DNA from: JAGVJT01 sp964513205
GTDB lineage: Bacteria; Pseudomonadota; Gammaproteobacteria; Legionellales; Legionellaceae
Direction of reading: 5' to 3'
Assembly (NCBI GenBank): GCA_964513205.1
Contig: CAZELP010000003.1
Location: 62,001 to 126,000 of the forward strand
DNA: 64,000 nt
The first letter of the stretch is position 1, and every line of letters begins with the position of its first letter. This document shows, piece by piece, positions 53,475-63,454 of the stretch. Made by a program: the position numbers and the translations under genes. The notes below the pieces were generated by a model. That model did no database searches. It was not told where the DNA came from and was given only the letters and a program-made list of their open reading frames with translations.

Positions 53475-53504
53475 ATATGGGGATCCCTTTTCGCATTTCA
53501 AGGG
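53475..53504 (-). promoter_or_regulatory. Sigma-32 heat-shock promoter of groES-groEL
   Basis: On the minus strand CCCTTGAAA, 13 bases, then CCCCATAT. This is a near-perfect match to the RpoH consensus (CTTGAAA, 13-14 bases, CCCCATnT). It lies about 95 bases upstream of groES. No CIRCE (HrcA) repeat was seen. Confidence 0.88.
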
Positions 53505-53604
53505 CTTTTTTAAAAAAATCTCTGTTTTGGCACAAATGTTCGAACAAACAGCCAGTTAAAAAATTTAAAAGCAGCTTTAGCTTGCATTTTATACTAAAAA
53601 CGAA

Positions 53605-53619
53605 TGATAATTAATCTCA
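53605..53619 (+). promoter_or_regulatory. Fur-box-like sequence upstream of the SulP-carbonic anhydrase gene
   Basis: TGATAATTAATCTCA matches the 7-1-7 inverted Fur core (TGATAAT-n-ATTATCA) at 12 of 14 positions and lies 28 bases before the ATG. AT-rich sequence makes chance matches likely. Confidence 0.25.
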
Positions 53620-53646
53620 TTTAGCACGCTTTTAGGGGGGCTTAGT

Positions 53647-55941
53647 ATGCAAACTGAAAATTTTAAAAACAAATTAAAGCGCTATAGAGAAACTCATTTT
53701 AGACTCGATCTCACTGCGGCTTTCGTGGTTTTCTTGGTTGCAATACCATTGTGTCTTGGCATATCAATGGCCTCTGGCGCTCCTCTTTTTTCTGGGATAT
53801 TAAGCGGCATCATTGGTGGAATGGTCGTTGGTGCATTAAGCGGCTCTTCAGTGAGTGTAAGCGGCCCCGCTGCCGGAATGGCGGCCGTTGTACTCACCAT
53901 CATCAGCCAACTTGGTGATTTTAATGCCTTTTTATTGACGTTGACGTTAGCAGGCGTCATTCAATTTATCATGGGAAGTTTTCGAGCAGGATTTATCGCT
54001 GATTACATTCCAACCAATGTGATTCAGGGTCTATTGTGTGCAATTGGTCTTTTATTAATTGTGAAGCAACTTCCTCTTGCATTTACACATGCGGCAAATC
54101 TTTCTGAATTCAAACGTCTTTTGCTCGATACCTCTTCTGAAGGAGTTGCGCTCGCTCCTCTTTTTTCCCTTTCTCAACACATTAACAAAGGGGCAACCTT
54201 CATCTCATGTATTTCTTTAATCACATTGATTTATTTCGACAAAACGAAAAACAGTTTTTTAAAAGCCATCCCAGGGACCGTGATCGTGGTCATTTTAGGT
54301 GTGTTATTGAACGAAGTCTTTGTTCTAATGGGCTCTTCTCTTGCTCAAGATACGCCTCAGTTGGTGAACATTCCCAATGAAGCTGGAATTAAAAGTTTAG
54401 CACAGCAATTTACATTCCCTAAATGGTCGGCCTGGACTGATCCACGCGTTTATTTGTATGCCTTCATGATCGCGATTGTGGCTTCGCTTGAGACACTGTT
54501 GAACATACAAGCAGCAGAAAAACTCGACAAGCAGCATCGTCAATGCTCGAAAGACAGAGAGCTTGCCGCACAAGGTATTGGAAATTTTATTTCAGGCCTT
54601 ATTGGAGGGCTTCCCATCACATCGGTGGTCGTGCGTACTTCTATCAACATTCAAACAGGGGCAAAAACAAAGATAGCCACTATCATGCATGGTGCGTTCA
54701 TCCTCTTGGCCATCTTGTATGTACCTTATGTACTCAATCGCATCCCACTTTCTTCTTTGGCGACTGTACTGATTTATACTGGATATAAGCTCACGAGCCC
54801 CAAAATCTATCAATCCATTTACAAACAAGGCTTCGACCGGTTTATTCCATTTGTCGCGACCATTGTGGGTATTGTCGCAATTGATTTATTGGCCGGAATT
54901 TTGATTGGACTGTTCGTCAGTTTGTTTTTTATTCTAAAATCAAACAGTCAAATGAGAATTGATATCATTAAAGAAATCAGCCCGAACGGCATTATCAATC
55001 GAATTGTATTGCCGCAACAAATTACTTTTTTAAATAAAGCCGCCTTAGTCGCAGAACTGAAAGCCATCCCTAATGGTTCGCAACTCATCATTGATGCACG
55101 CTATTCTAATTATATTGATAAGGAAATTGTCGAGTACATTCGAACATTCCAGGAAGAGCAAACGCCTTTTCGTGAAATTTCTATGAATTTGATTGGATTC
55201 AAAGATCAATACGCCATTCACAATTATATTGATTTTCTCAATGTCACCACATACAGCGCGCAAGCATCTTTAACGCCCCACGAAGTATTGTTGCTGTTAC
55301 AAGAAGGAAACCAACGCCTGCTGCAAGACAGACGAATTCATCGCAGCATTCATGACGACATCAAACTCACTGCAGCAGGTCAGCACCCTATCGCCGTTAT
55401 TTTAGGCTGCATTGATTCACGAGTGCCGGTTGAAACTATTTTTGATATGAGTTTTGGTGATTTATTCTGTGTGCGAATTGCAGGAAATGTCGTTAACAAC
55501 GACATCATGGCCAGCATAGAATACGCATGCCAAGTGATTGGAGCTAAACTGATTGTCGTACTCGGACACACTCAATGTGGCGCCATTGCCGCCGCTTGCG
55601 ATGACGTGAAGCAAGGTCATATCACTGAGCTACTGCAAAAAATAAAACCCGCAATTGACGCAGAACATGAAACACTCCACAACAGAACAAGCAAAAACCC
55701 TGGTTTTGTTCAACAAGTGACGACGCTCAACATTGCCAACACATTGGTACAACTTTACGAAAAAAGCCCAGCCCTAAAAGCCATGAGCGAGCAAGAGCAC
55801 ATTGGAATGGTGGGAGCAATTTATGACGTGAATACTGGAACCGTTTCATTTCGTTCATTTGCCGATGAAGTCGCCCGACTATCGTCTTCTGAAAACCCTC
55901 TCGTGACTCAATTGAAACGATTTCTACCTGACCACAACTGA
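53647..55941 (+). CDS. SulP-family transporter fused to beta-carbonic anhydrase
   Basis: 764 residues in three parts. Residues 1-420 are a SulP transporter (DLTAAFVVFLVAIPLCLGIS at the start, GLIGGLPITSVVVRTSINIQ). About 430-540 is STAS-like. Residues 555-760 are a beta-carbonic anhydrase with zinc ligands in CIDSR and GHTQCG and the ArgAsp pair of the SRVPVE loop. Fusion suggests bicarbonate or CO2 handling at the inner membrane; BicA-type SulP proteins carry bicarbonate. AGGGGGG precedes the ATG. It is divergent from groES. Confidence 0.92.
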   Translation: MQTENFKNKLKRYRETHFRLDLTAAFVVFLVAIPLCLGISMASGAPLFSGILSGIIGGMVVGALSGSSVSVSGPAAGMAAVVLTIISQLGDFNAFLLTLTLAGVIQFIMGSFRAGFIADYIPTNVIQGLLCAIGLLLIVKQLPLAFTHAANLSEFKRLLLDTSSEGVALAPLFSLSQHINKGATFISCISLITLIYFDKTKNSFLKAIPGTVIVVILGVLLNEVFVLMGSSLAQDTPQLVNIPNEAGIKSLAQQFTFPKWSAWTDPRVYLYAFMIAIVASLETLLNIQAAEKLDKQHRQCSKDRELAAQGIGNFISGLIGGLPITSVVVRTSINIQTGAKTKIATIMHGAFILLAILYVPYVLNRIPLSSLATVLIYTGYKLTSPKIYQSIYKQGFDRFIPFVATIVGIVAIDLLAGILIGLFVSLFFILKSNSQMRIDIIKEISPNGIINRIVLPQQITFLNKAALVAELKAIPNGSQLIIDARYSNYIDKEIVEYIRTFQEEQTPFREISMNLIGFKDQYAIHNYIDFLNVTTYSAQASLTPHEVLLLLQEGNQRLLQDRRIHRSIHDDIKLTAAGQHPIAVILGCIDSRVPVETIFDMSFGDLFCVRIAGNVVNNDIMASIEYACQVIGAKLIVVLGHTQCGAIAAACDDVKQGHITELLQKIKPAIDAEHETLHNRTSKNPGFVQQVTTLNIANTLVQLYEKSPALKAMSEQEHIGMVGAIYDVNTGTVSFRSFADEVARLSSSENPLVTQLKRFLPDHN

Positions 55942-56735
55942 TGCGAACGTCAAACGGCGCGGCTTCGTTTTTTAAGAACCTGAGAAAAATGATATGTTTT
56001 TCTCGGTCTCTTAAAAAAGCTTGGTTCGGTCGCTGTATTTGTAAAAAAAATCAAATCTATGTTTTCCAAAATTGGCGTTATCGCTGGCTCACATTCGAAA
56101 GTCGCACCATCCAAACACTCATTCACCGAAAATACCCTCAACGTATCGCACTTGGTTATATTCAAGGATTTTTATTGTCACTTGAATATCGACTGGGTGA
56201 TGTCTGTCTTTTAGGGTTAGGTGGTGCGGGAGTCGCACATGCGTTGACAACATTACCCGAGCCACCCCGTTGCCTAGCGATTGAACACAATCCAACTGTT
56301 ATTGAAATGGCAAAACATTATTTTTTCATTGAGTCATTAAGTTTTCTTACGGTTAAACAAAACGATGCATATGCGTTTCTCGAGCAAACGTCTTTGAGTT
56401 TCGATCACGTGTGGGTTGATCTTTTTAACTCCAACACATTCCCTCAACACTGCAATCGAGATGCCTTTGTCACACTATGCTGTTCAAAGTTAAATCGAGG
56501 TGGTGTTCTGGCTGTTAATTTCGCAAATTTCAACCAACAAAAACCGCTATTTCATGCACTTAAAGCCTCTTTTCAACAGCAAATGATACTTTGCATTTTT
56601 CCTGATTCAAGCAATATCGTCGCATTATGCCTCTATGAAAATAATATTCAAGATTTGGTCAGTAAATTACAAAAATCAAACCAAATTAAATCATTTTCTT
56701 GGGAAAAAGACTGGGGATATGTGGCTTCATTTTAA
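55941..56735 (+). CDS. Spermidine-synthase-like protein
   Basis: 264 residues with the Rossmann fold of spermidine synthase-type methyltransferase relatives: LLGLGGAGVAHAL as motif I, LAIEHNPTVIEMAKHYF, and HVWVDLFNS. Basic N-terminus, no export signal. The usual polyamine-site residues are not obvious (the D of YDxI is replaced by HVWVDLF), so polyamine synthesis is doubtful. Starts at the last base of the previous stop (TGATG), so it is coupled to the SulP-carbonic anhydrase gene. Function unknown. Confidence 0.7.
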   Translation: MRTSNGAASFFKNLRKMICFSRSLKKAWFGRCICKKNQIYVFQNWRYRWLTFESRTIQTLIHRKYPQRIALGYIQGFLLSLEYRLGDVCLLGLGGAGVAHALTTLPEPPRCLAIEHNPTVIEMAKHYFFIESLSFLTVKQNDAYAFLEQTSLSFDHVWVDLFNSNTFPQHCNRDAFVTLCCSKLNRGGVLAVNFANFNQQKPLFHALKASFQQQMILCIFPDSSNIVALCLYENNIQDLVSKLQKSNQIKSFSWEKDWGYVASF

Positions 56736-56741
56736 AACAAT

Positions 56742-57386
56742 TTACGGCGCTACTCGTGTCTTATCCCAACCATTTGAATGTCGGGTATATTGGATACGAT
56801 CGTGCAAACGACTATTTCGGCCCTGCCAAAATTCAAAAAAAACAGGTTCTACGCGATATCCACCCCAAAAATCAGGTCGTTTAATCGGAAGAGACGGATA
56901 AATTTCCATCGATTTTTCATATAGATCTTCTAAAAAAGTACGATTCGGAATCACATGACTTTGAGGCGAAACCAGAGCACCAAGCTGACTTTCATAAGGA
57001 CGTGATGCAAAATAAAGATCGGACAAATGTGAGTCGAGACGAGATATTTGACCGCGAATTCGGACTTGTCGAACTAAATGAGGCCAATAAAAAGTCAAAG
57101 CCACCCACTGATTTTGTTGAATTTGATGCGCCTTTGCGCTGTCATAATTGGTATAGAAAACAAACTGCTCATCGATAATATCTTTGAGAAGTACAACTCG
57201 TGCATCAGGATGTCCTGACGCATCTACAGTAGAAAGCAACATTGCACTGGGATCTTCGTGCTCAGCTTCTACGGCCTCTTCAAACCACAAATGAAATTGT
57301 GCTAGAGGAGCATCAGGCATCTGTTGCTCCTCTAGCGCACGCTCTCCATACTCACGACGAAGTTGTGAAAGCGAGCGGTTTATCAT
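56742..57386 (-). CDS. pdxH: Pyridoxine/pyridoxamine 5'-phosphate oxidase
   Basis: 214 residues with the PdxH signature: LRREYGERALEEQQMPDAPL at the start, ARVVLLKDI, a middle RIRGQ segment and a C-terminal WGGYRVEPVFFEFW and RLHDR. FMN-dependent, makes pyridoxal phosphate. Its ATG overlaps the sucD stop by 4 bases, so it is the last gene of the suc operon here, an unusual place. Confidence 0.95.
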   Translation of the reverse strand: MINRSLSQLRREYGERALEEQQMPDAPLAQFHLWFEEAVEAEHEDPSAMLLSTVDASGHPDARVVLLKDIIDEQFVFYTNYDSAKAHQIQQNQWVALTFYWPHLVRQVRIRGQISRLDSHLSDLYFASRPYESQLGALVSPQSHVIPNRTFLEDLYEKSMEIYPSLPIKRPDFWGGYRVEPVFFEFWQGRNSRLHDRIQYTRHSNGWDKTRVAP

Positions 57387-58255
57387 CGCAATACACTCGC
57401 AATCGCATCCCCAAGCTCAGCCGGCGAACGTACCGTATGCACACCAGCTGCTTGCAATGCAGCGAATTTCTCTTTTGCAGTCCCTTTTCCACCAGAAATA
57501 ATGGCACCAGCATGTCCCATACGCTTTCCAGCCGGAGCTGTAACACCTGCAATGTAAGAGACAACAGGCTTGGTAACGTGAGATTTAATAAATTCAGCTG
57601 CTTCTTCTTCAGCACTTCCGCCGATTTCACCGACAAGAATAATTGCTTCTGTTTGTGCATCTTTCTCAAAAAGACCCAAGACATCGATAAACGACATACC
57701 AGGAATTGGATCGCCCCCAATCCCCACGCAAGTACTTTGACCAAATCCTTTATCTGTTGTTTGCTTCACCGCTTCATAAGTTAATGTACCAGAACGTGAA
57801 ACAATACCGACTCGCCCTGGTTGATGAATAAAGCCAGGCATAATGCCCATCTTACACTCACCAGGAGTAATTACGCCAGGACAATTGGGTCCTACGACGC
57901 GTACATGTGAATGATGTTGAAGTGCGGCTTTAATATCGAGCATGTCCAGCACAGGAACGCCTTCTGTGATACAAACGATCAGTTCAATACCCGCATCCAC
58001 GGCTTCCATAATCGAGTCTTTGCAGAAAGGAGCAGGAACATAAATGACGGATGCGTTTGCGCCAGTCTCTTTCACGGCATCTTTTACTGTATTGAATACA
58101 GGAAGATTTAAATGCGTTTGACCACCCTTACCCGGAGTGACCCCTCCGACCATTTGAGTACCGTAAGCTATCGCTTGCTCAGAATGTAAAGTCCCTTGTT
58201 TTCCGGTAAATCCTTGGCAAATTACCTTTGTGTTTTTATTGATTAAAATACTCAT
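57383..58255 (-). CDS. sucD: Succinyl-CoA ligase, alpha subunit
   Basis: 290 residues with the CoA-binding Rossmann loop GFTGKQGTLHSEQAI, VTPGKGG, PNCPGVI, the phosphohistidine HAGAI near residue 245 and SRSGTLTYE. Converts succinyl-CoA to succinate with NTP formation, with SucC. 9 bp after sucC. Confidence 0.98.
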   Translation of the reverse strand: MSILINKNTKVICQGFTGKQGTLHSEQAIAYGTQMVGGVTPGKGGQTHLNLPVFNTVKDAVKETGANASVIYVPAPFCKDSIMEAVDAGIELIVCITEGVPVLDMLDIKAALQHHSHVRVVGPNCPGVITPGECKMGIMPGFIHQPGRVGIVSRSGTLTYEAVKQTTDKGFGQSTCVGIGGDPIPGMSFIDVLGLFEKDAQTEAIILVGEIGGSAEEEAAEFIKSHVTKPVVSYIAGVTAPAGKRMGHAGAIISGGKGTAKEKFAALQAAGVHTVRSPAELGDAIASVLR

Positions 58256-58264
58256 GACAACCCC

Positions 58265-59428
58265 TTATTCCGCGATTGCTGCAACAATTTTTTTCGCAGC
58301 ATCGGTTAAGCCTTCAGCCGCAATCACATTCAAGCCGCTTTTGCTTAAAATATCAGCACCAGCCGCTGCCTGGTTTCCTTCTAGTCGAACCACGACAGGC
58401 ACATTCACATTCACTTCAGAAACTGCAGCGAGGATTCCTTCTGCGATCAAATCGCATCGAACAATTCCACCAAAAATGTTGACCAAAATACCTTTCACAT
58501 TCTGATCTGACAAAATAATTTTAAATGCTTCAGCAACACGTTCAGCTGTTGCGCCGCCGCCGACATCTAAGAAATTCGCCGGCTCTCCGCCATGAAGCTT
58601 CACGACATCCATTGTTGCCATCGCCAAGCCTGCGCCATTGACCATGCAACCAATATTGCCGTCTAAAGAAATATAGTTGAGCTCCCACTCGCGCGCACGA
58701 TTTTCTCGCTCGTCTTCCTGGCTTCTATCAATCATCTCTTTAAGCGCTAATTGTCTGAACGACGCGTTGTCGTCAATACTGACTTTGCCATCTAAACAAA
58801 TCAGTTGACCTGCATTGGTGACAACCAATGGGTTGATTTCAAGAAGACTGAGATCTTTTTCAACAAACATTTTTCCCAAACCAATCATCAGACGCGTGAG
58901 TTGACTGATTTGTTCAAGAGACAATCCCAGACTAAAACCAATTTCTCTACACTGATATGGAAGCACACCCAATAATGGATCAACCACAATTTTTAGAATC
59001 TTCTCTGGAGTCGCTTCTGCTACTTTTTCAATCTCAACGCCACCCTCTGTTGAAGCCATCACAACCACTCGTCGTGTGGCTCTATCAACCACGGCTCCCA
59101 AATATAACTCTCTTGCAATGTCACAAGTCTCTTCGACTAAAACAGCATGCACAGGTTGACCATCTGCATTGGTTTGGTAAGTAACCAAACGAGAACCGAG
59201 CAAAGAACGCACGTATGCATCTAAATCATCTAACGTTGAGATCACTCGCACACCACCAGCTTTACCTCGACCACCGGCATGTACTTGCGCTTTAACAACC
59301 CATTTATCAGTGGATAATTGTTGTGCAACTTGACGCGCATCTTCAACACTATACGCAACTTGCCCATTGGGTACGGGTAATCCATACTCAGCGAACAGTT
59401 GTTTTGCTTGGTATTCTTGTAAATTCAT
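58265..59428 (-). CDS. sucC: Succinyl-CoA ligase, beta subunit
   Basis: 387 residues, an ATP-grasp enzyme with MNLQEYQAKQLFAEYGLPVP, KAQVHAGGRGKAGGV, SLLEINPLVVT and GIFGGIVRCD-type motif (NIFGGIVRCDLIAEG) and LEGNQAAAGADIL. Standard length. 11 bp after sucB. Confidence 0.98.
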   Translation of the reverse strand: MNLQEYQAKQLFAEYGLPVPNGQVAYSVEDARQVAQQLSTDKWVVKAQVHAGGRGKAGGVRVISTLDDLDAYVRSLLGSRLVTYQTNADGQPVHAVLVEETCDIARELYLGAVVDRATRRVVVMASTEGGVEIEKVAEATPEKILKIVVDPLLGVLPYQCREIGFSLGLSLEQISQLTRLMIGLGKMFVEKDLSLLEINPLVVTNAGQLICLDGKVSIDDNASFRQLALKEMIDRSQEDERENRAREWELNYISLDGNIGCMVNGAGLAMATMDVVKLHGGEPANFLDVGGGATAERVAEAFKIILSDQNVKGILVNIFGGIVRCDLIAEGILAAVSEVNVNVPVVVRLEGNQAAAGADILSKSGLNVIAAEGLTDAAKKIVAAIAE

Positions 59429-59439
59429 TCTATCTACCT

Positions 59440-60624
59440 TTAAATATTAAGTAACAAACGAGCAGGATCTTCGAGGTAATTTTTAACGCTTACCAAAAAT
59501 TGCACCGAATCTTTGCCGTCAATCAATCGATGATCGTACGAAAGAGCAACATACATCATTGGTCGAATGACAATCTGTCCTTTTTCGACAACAGCACGCT
59601 CTTCAATTTTATGCATGCCCAAAATACCGGTTTGAGGAGGATTGATGATGGGTGTTGAAAGCAATGAACCGAATACACCACCATTGGTTATAGTGAATGT
59701 ACCACCTTGCATCTCTTCCATAGTCAATTTACCATCTCGAGCACGAACTGCCATTTCAGCAATTTGTTTCTCGATATCCGCAAGACTCAATGTATCCGCA
59801 TCACGAATAACTGGAACGACCAGCCCTCGCTCTGTAGAAACGGCCATCCCGATGTCATAATAACCGTGATAAACCACATCATGCCCATCAATTGACGCAT
59901 TAACAGCAGGAAATTGTTTTAATGACTCAATCACAGCTTTTGTGAAAAAAGACATAAAGCCTAATTTAACGCCATGTTTTTTCTCAAAAATATCTTTATA
60001 TTGAGCGCGCAAATCCATGATGGCTTTCAAATTAACTTCGTTGAACGTAGTCAGCATCGCCGCTTGTTGCTGAGCTTGAACCAAACGTTCCGCAATTTTA
60101 ATGCGTAAACGAGACATGGGTACTCGCTTTTCTTCGCGAGCCATTGGGGCTGATGAAGTTGTCGCAGGTGTACTTGGCGTCTGACGATGTTGTGTGATAA
60201 ACGATTCAACATCTTCTTTTGTGATACGACCTTCTTTTCCTGAGCCAGGAATAGTTGAAGTATCAAGACCATGCTCTGCAATCATTCTGCGCACACCAGG
60301 TCCTGTCGATTGTTCCGCCTTTGGCGCAGACGAATCATTGTTGACCGCCTGTGGCGCTTGAGCAGCAGGCGTTGAAGCAGGAGCGGCACCCGGCTCAATT
60401 CGAGCCAACAAATCGCCAGCCTTTACCACTGCACCAACATCAAACAACAAATCTCCCATCACACCATCCGCAGGAGCCGGAACCTCTAAAACCACTTTGT
60501 CGGTTTCGAGATCAAGAATATTCTCATCGCGTTTGACAGGTTCACCCTTTTTTTTGTGCCAAGCCGCGATTGTGGCATCAGCAACAGACTCAGGTAAAGC
60601 AGGAACTTTGACTTCAATAGACAT
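59440..60624 (-). CDS. sucB: Dihydrolipoyl succinyltransferase, E2 of 2-oxoglutarate dehydrogenase
   Basis: 394 residues: one lipoyl domain (ETDKVVLEV, lipoyl Lys near 43), an Ala/Pro linker, the E1/E3-binding domain (VRRMIAEHGLDTSTIPGSGK) and a catalytic core with the active-site SYDHRLIDG. Forms the 24-mer core. Sits 29 bp after sucA. The E3 gene lpdA is not in the window. Confidence 0.98.
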   Translation of the reverse strand: MSIEVKVPALPESVADATIAAWHKKKGEPVKRDENILDLETDKVVLEVPAPADGVMGDLLFDVGAVVKAGDLLARIEPGAAPASTPAAQAPQAVNNDSSAPKAEQSTGPGVRRMIAEHGLDTSTIPGSGKEGRITKEDVESFITQHRQTPSTPATTSSAPMAREEKRVPMSRLRIKIAERLVQAQQQAAMLTTFNEVNLKAIMDLRAQYKDIFEKKHGVKLGFMSFFTKAVIESLKQFPAVNASIDGHDVVYHGYYDIGMAVSTERGLVVPVIRDADTLSLADIEKQIAEMAVRARDGKLTMEEMQGGTFTITNGGVFGSLLSTPIINPPQTGILGMHKIEERAVVEKGQIVIRPMMYVALSYDHRLIDGKDSVQFLVSVKNYLEDPARLLLNI

Positions 60625-60653
60625 GGTCTTAACCTTTTTTATTCAAATTAATT

Positions 60654-63443
60654 TCATAACAAGGCTTGCTCAACAAGCGCTTGTTGTTCTTTTGCATGCA
60701 CACTGGCACTACCTACAGCAGGCGAAGCCGCAAAACTCCGACCGGCATAACTCAATGTTTGTCCGACGTTCAGACACGCACGGATGTGATGCTGCGACGC
60801 AAACCAAGAGCCTTGATTTTCTGGTTCCTCTTGACACCAAACCACCGAATTCACATTGGGATATCGCTTTAATTGGTCTTTTAGAGCCGTTTCAGGGAAT
60901 GGATATAGCTGCTCGACACGTAAAATCGCAACATGCTCCAATTTCGCTTCGCGGCGCTTTTCCAACAGATCGTAATATACTTTTCCTGAACAAAGTACTA
61001 CTTTTCGAATAGAACTTTCAGAATGGTTATCTATTTCTGGCAATAGTGGTTCAAAAGAACCGTTTGCTAACTCAGTCATCGTAGAAACGGCCAAGCGATG
61101 ACGCAGTAAACTTTTAGGCGTCATGACAATTAGCGGTTTTCTGAAAGGACGAATCACTTGGCGACGCAAAAGATGAAACATTTGCGCTGGAGTGGTTGGC
61201 ACGCAGACTTGAATGTTTTGCTGCGCGCACAATTGCATGTAACGTTCAAGTCGCGCGGATGAATGCTCAGGCCCTTGTCCTTCGTATCCATGTGGCAACA
61301 ACATCACAAGGCCACACAAACGCCCCCATTTCTGTTCACCTGAACTGATAAACTGATCAATAACGACCTGGGCGCCATTAGCAAAGTCACCAAATTGACC
61401 TTCCCATAAAACCAGGCTGGTTGGTTCAGAACAAGCATACCCATATTCAAAAGCCAAAACAGCTTCTTCGGATAAAACTGAATCAATCACCCAAAATGGT
61501 TTATTGGGATCAGTTGCAACAAGCTCCAATGGTGTTGTTTTTTTGCCTGTTTTTTGATCATGCACAACCGCATGACGATGAGCAAATGTACCTCGACCAC
61601 AATCTTGACCTGACAATCGAACACTGTGCCCTTCGTGCAACAAGGTTGCATATGCCATTGTTTCAGCAAATCCCCAGTTCATAGGCATTTCGTCCAATGC
61701 CATTTTTTCGCGTTCTTGGATAATTTTTTTCACAACAGGATGCAATTCAACAGCCAGTGCAGTATCCGTCAAAGTTTTGGATAGCGATTGCAGAGTGTCT
61801 AAGGGAACAGCAGTATTCGCTTGCATATCCCATGTTGCGGATAAATAAGGAGACCAATCAGCAGCCAGTTTTCCTGGATAATCACCTCGCACCACATCCA
61901 CCAAATCTTGACCTTGATCTAAGGCATCTCGATAAGCATTGACTTTTTTATCAACAGTTTCGTCCGCGACAAGCCCCTCATTGACAAGTTGTTTTGCATA
62001 AATTTCACGAAGTGGCTTCATCGTTTTGATTTTTTGATACATTAATGGTTGCGTAATCGATGGTTCATCGGCTTCGTTATGACCGTGTCGTCGATAGCAA
62101 ACCAAATCAATGACGATGTCTCGTTTAAACTGCATGCGATATTCAACCGCCAAACGCGCCGCAAACACTACAGCCTCGGGGTCTTCCCCATTGACATGCA
62201 AAATGGGTGCATGCACCATTTTCGCAACATCGGTACAATAAAAAGTAGAGCGTGAATCGTGAGGGTTACTGGTTGTAAAACCAATTTGGTTGTTTATCAC
62301 AACATGAACGGTCCCTCCCGTGCAGTAACCAGGAACTTGAGAGAAATTGAATGTTTCCATCACAACACCCTGGCCTGCAAATGCCGCATCTCCATGTATC
62401 ACAATCGGCAACACCGCATTTTTTTCTTGAAGATCGTGACGACGACGAAGACGTGAACGCGCAGAGCCTTCAACAACAGGACCAATAATTTCAAGATGAG
62501 AAGGATTGAATCCTAAAGCCACATGAACCACTTCACCCGATTCAGTCCGTAAATCTGAAGCAAATCCCATGTGATATTTAACGTCACCAGTGCCTTCCTG
62601 TTTGGCTTTCCCTTCAAACTCTTGGAAGAGAGCCAATGGTTCTTTACCTAACACGTTGACCAAAACATTTAATCGGCCTCGATGCGCCATCCCAACTGGA
62701 ATTTCTTTAACCGATAAACGCCCTGAAACACGAATCATTTCTTTCATCATCGGAATGAGTGCGTCCCCCCCTTCTAGAGAGAAACGTTTTTGTCCGACAT
62801 AACGTGTTCCTAAATAACGCTCCAAGCCATCTGCCGCAATCAACGCATCTAAAATATGCAGTTTTTCTTCTGATGAATAGTGCATGCGTCCACGTAACGC
62901 TTCAAAACGCGACTGAAACCAAGCTTTTTCTAGCGGATTGATGACATGCATGTACTCAATCCCAATTGTGCCACAGTAAGTTTCTTTCAGTGCACCGAAT
63001 AACGCTTGCAATGACATCGAGGTCGATTGACCGCCAAAATCGACTTGAAAAGAACGGGATAAATCTGCATCAGACAAGCCATGGCTGGATAAATCTAAGC
63101 CCGTCACAGGCATCTGCTGCATCATGTCGAGTGGATCAAGATGTGCAGCCAAATGCCCCCATGTTCTGAACGCATGCATTAAATCAGAAACTTTCGCATG
63201 CTTATCATCCGCAACCATAACCGCAGGTCGTGAAGTATGATTTAAAAAATAATCACGCACAGCTCGGTGTGACACATCTGATGTCCCCTGACCATTGCTA
63301 AGCTGCTGAAAAGTAGCTTGCCAATCTTTTGATACCGAATCAGGATTTTGAATATAATCTTCATACAAGGCATCAACATAGGCCATATTACCGCCAGACA
63401 AATATGCGGTATCCCATGCTTTTTGTAACTCTTCACTACTCAT
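60654..63443 (-). CDS. sucA: 2-oxoglutarate dehydrogenase, E1
   Basis: 929 residues. N-terminal E2-binding region (YLSGGNMAYVDALYEDYI), thiamin diphosphate site (GMAHRGRLNVLVNVLGK, GDAAFAGQGVVMET), and a transketolase pyrimidine-domain half with YATLLHEGHSVRLSGQDCGR. GAGGAAG precedes the ATG. Catalyses the decarboxylation of 2-oxoglutarate in the TCA cycle. 11 bp after sdhB. Confidence 0.98.
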   Translation of the reverse strand: MSSEELQKAWDTAYLSGGNMAYVDALYEDYIQNPDSVSKDWQATFQQLSNGQGTSDVSHRAVRDYFLNHTSRPAVMVADDKHAKVSDLMHAFRTWGHLAAHLDPLDMMQQMPVTGLDLSSHGLSDADLSRSFQVDFGGQSTSMSLQALFGALKETYCGTIGIEYMHVINPLEKAWFQSRFEALRGRMHYSSEEKLHILDALIAADGLERYLGTRYVGQKRFSLEGGDALIPMMKEMIRVSGRLSVKEIPVGMAHRGRLNVLVNVLGKEPLALFQEFEGKAKQEGTGDVKYHMGFASDLRTESGEVVHVALGFNPSHLEIIGPVVEGSARSRLRRRHDLQEKNAVLPIVIHGDAAFAGQGVVMETFNFSQVPGYCTGGTVHVVINNQIGFTTSNPHDSRSTFYCTDVAKMVHAPILHVNGEDPEAVVFAARLAVEYRMQFKRDIVIDLVCYRRHGHNEADEPSITQPLMYQKIKTMKPLREIYAKQLVNEGLVADETVDKKVNAYRDALDQGQDLVDVVRGDYPGKLAADWSPYLSATWDMQANTAVPLDTLQSLSKTLTDTALAVELHPVVKKIIQEREKMALDEMPMNWGFAETMAYATLLHEGHSVRLSGQDCGRGTFAHRHAVVHDQKTGKKTTPLELVATDPNKPFWVIDSVLSEEAVLAFEYGYACSEPTSLVLWEGQFGDFANGAQVVIDQFISSGEQKWGRLCGLVMLLPHGYEGQGPEHSSARLERYMQLCAQQNIQVCVPTTPAQMFHLLRRQVIRPFRKPLIVMTPKSLLRHRLAVSTMTELANGSFEPLLPEIDNHSESSIRKVVLCSGKVYYDLLEKRREAKLEHVAILRVEQLYPFPETALKDQLKRYPNVNSVVWCQEEPENQGSWFASQHHIRACLNVGQTLSYAGRSFAASPAVGSASVHAKEQQALVEQALL

Positions 63444-63454
63444 TGATGCTTCCT

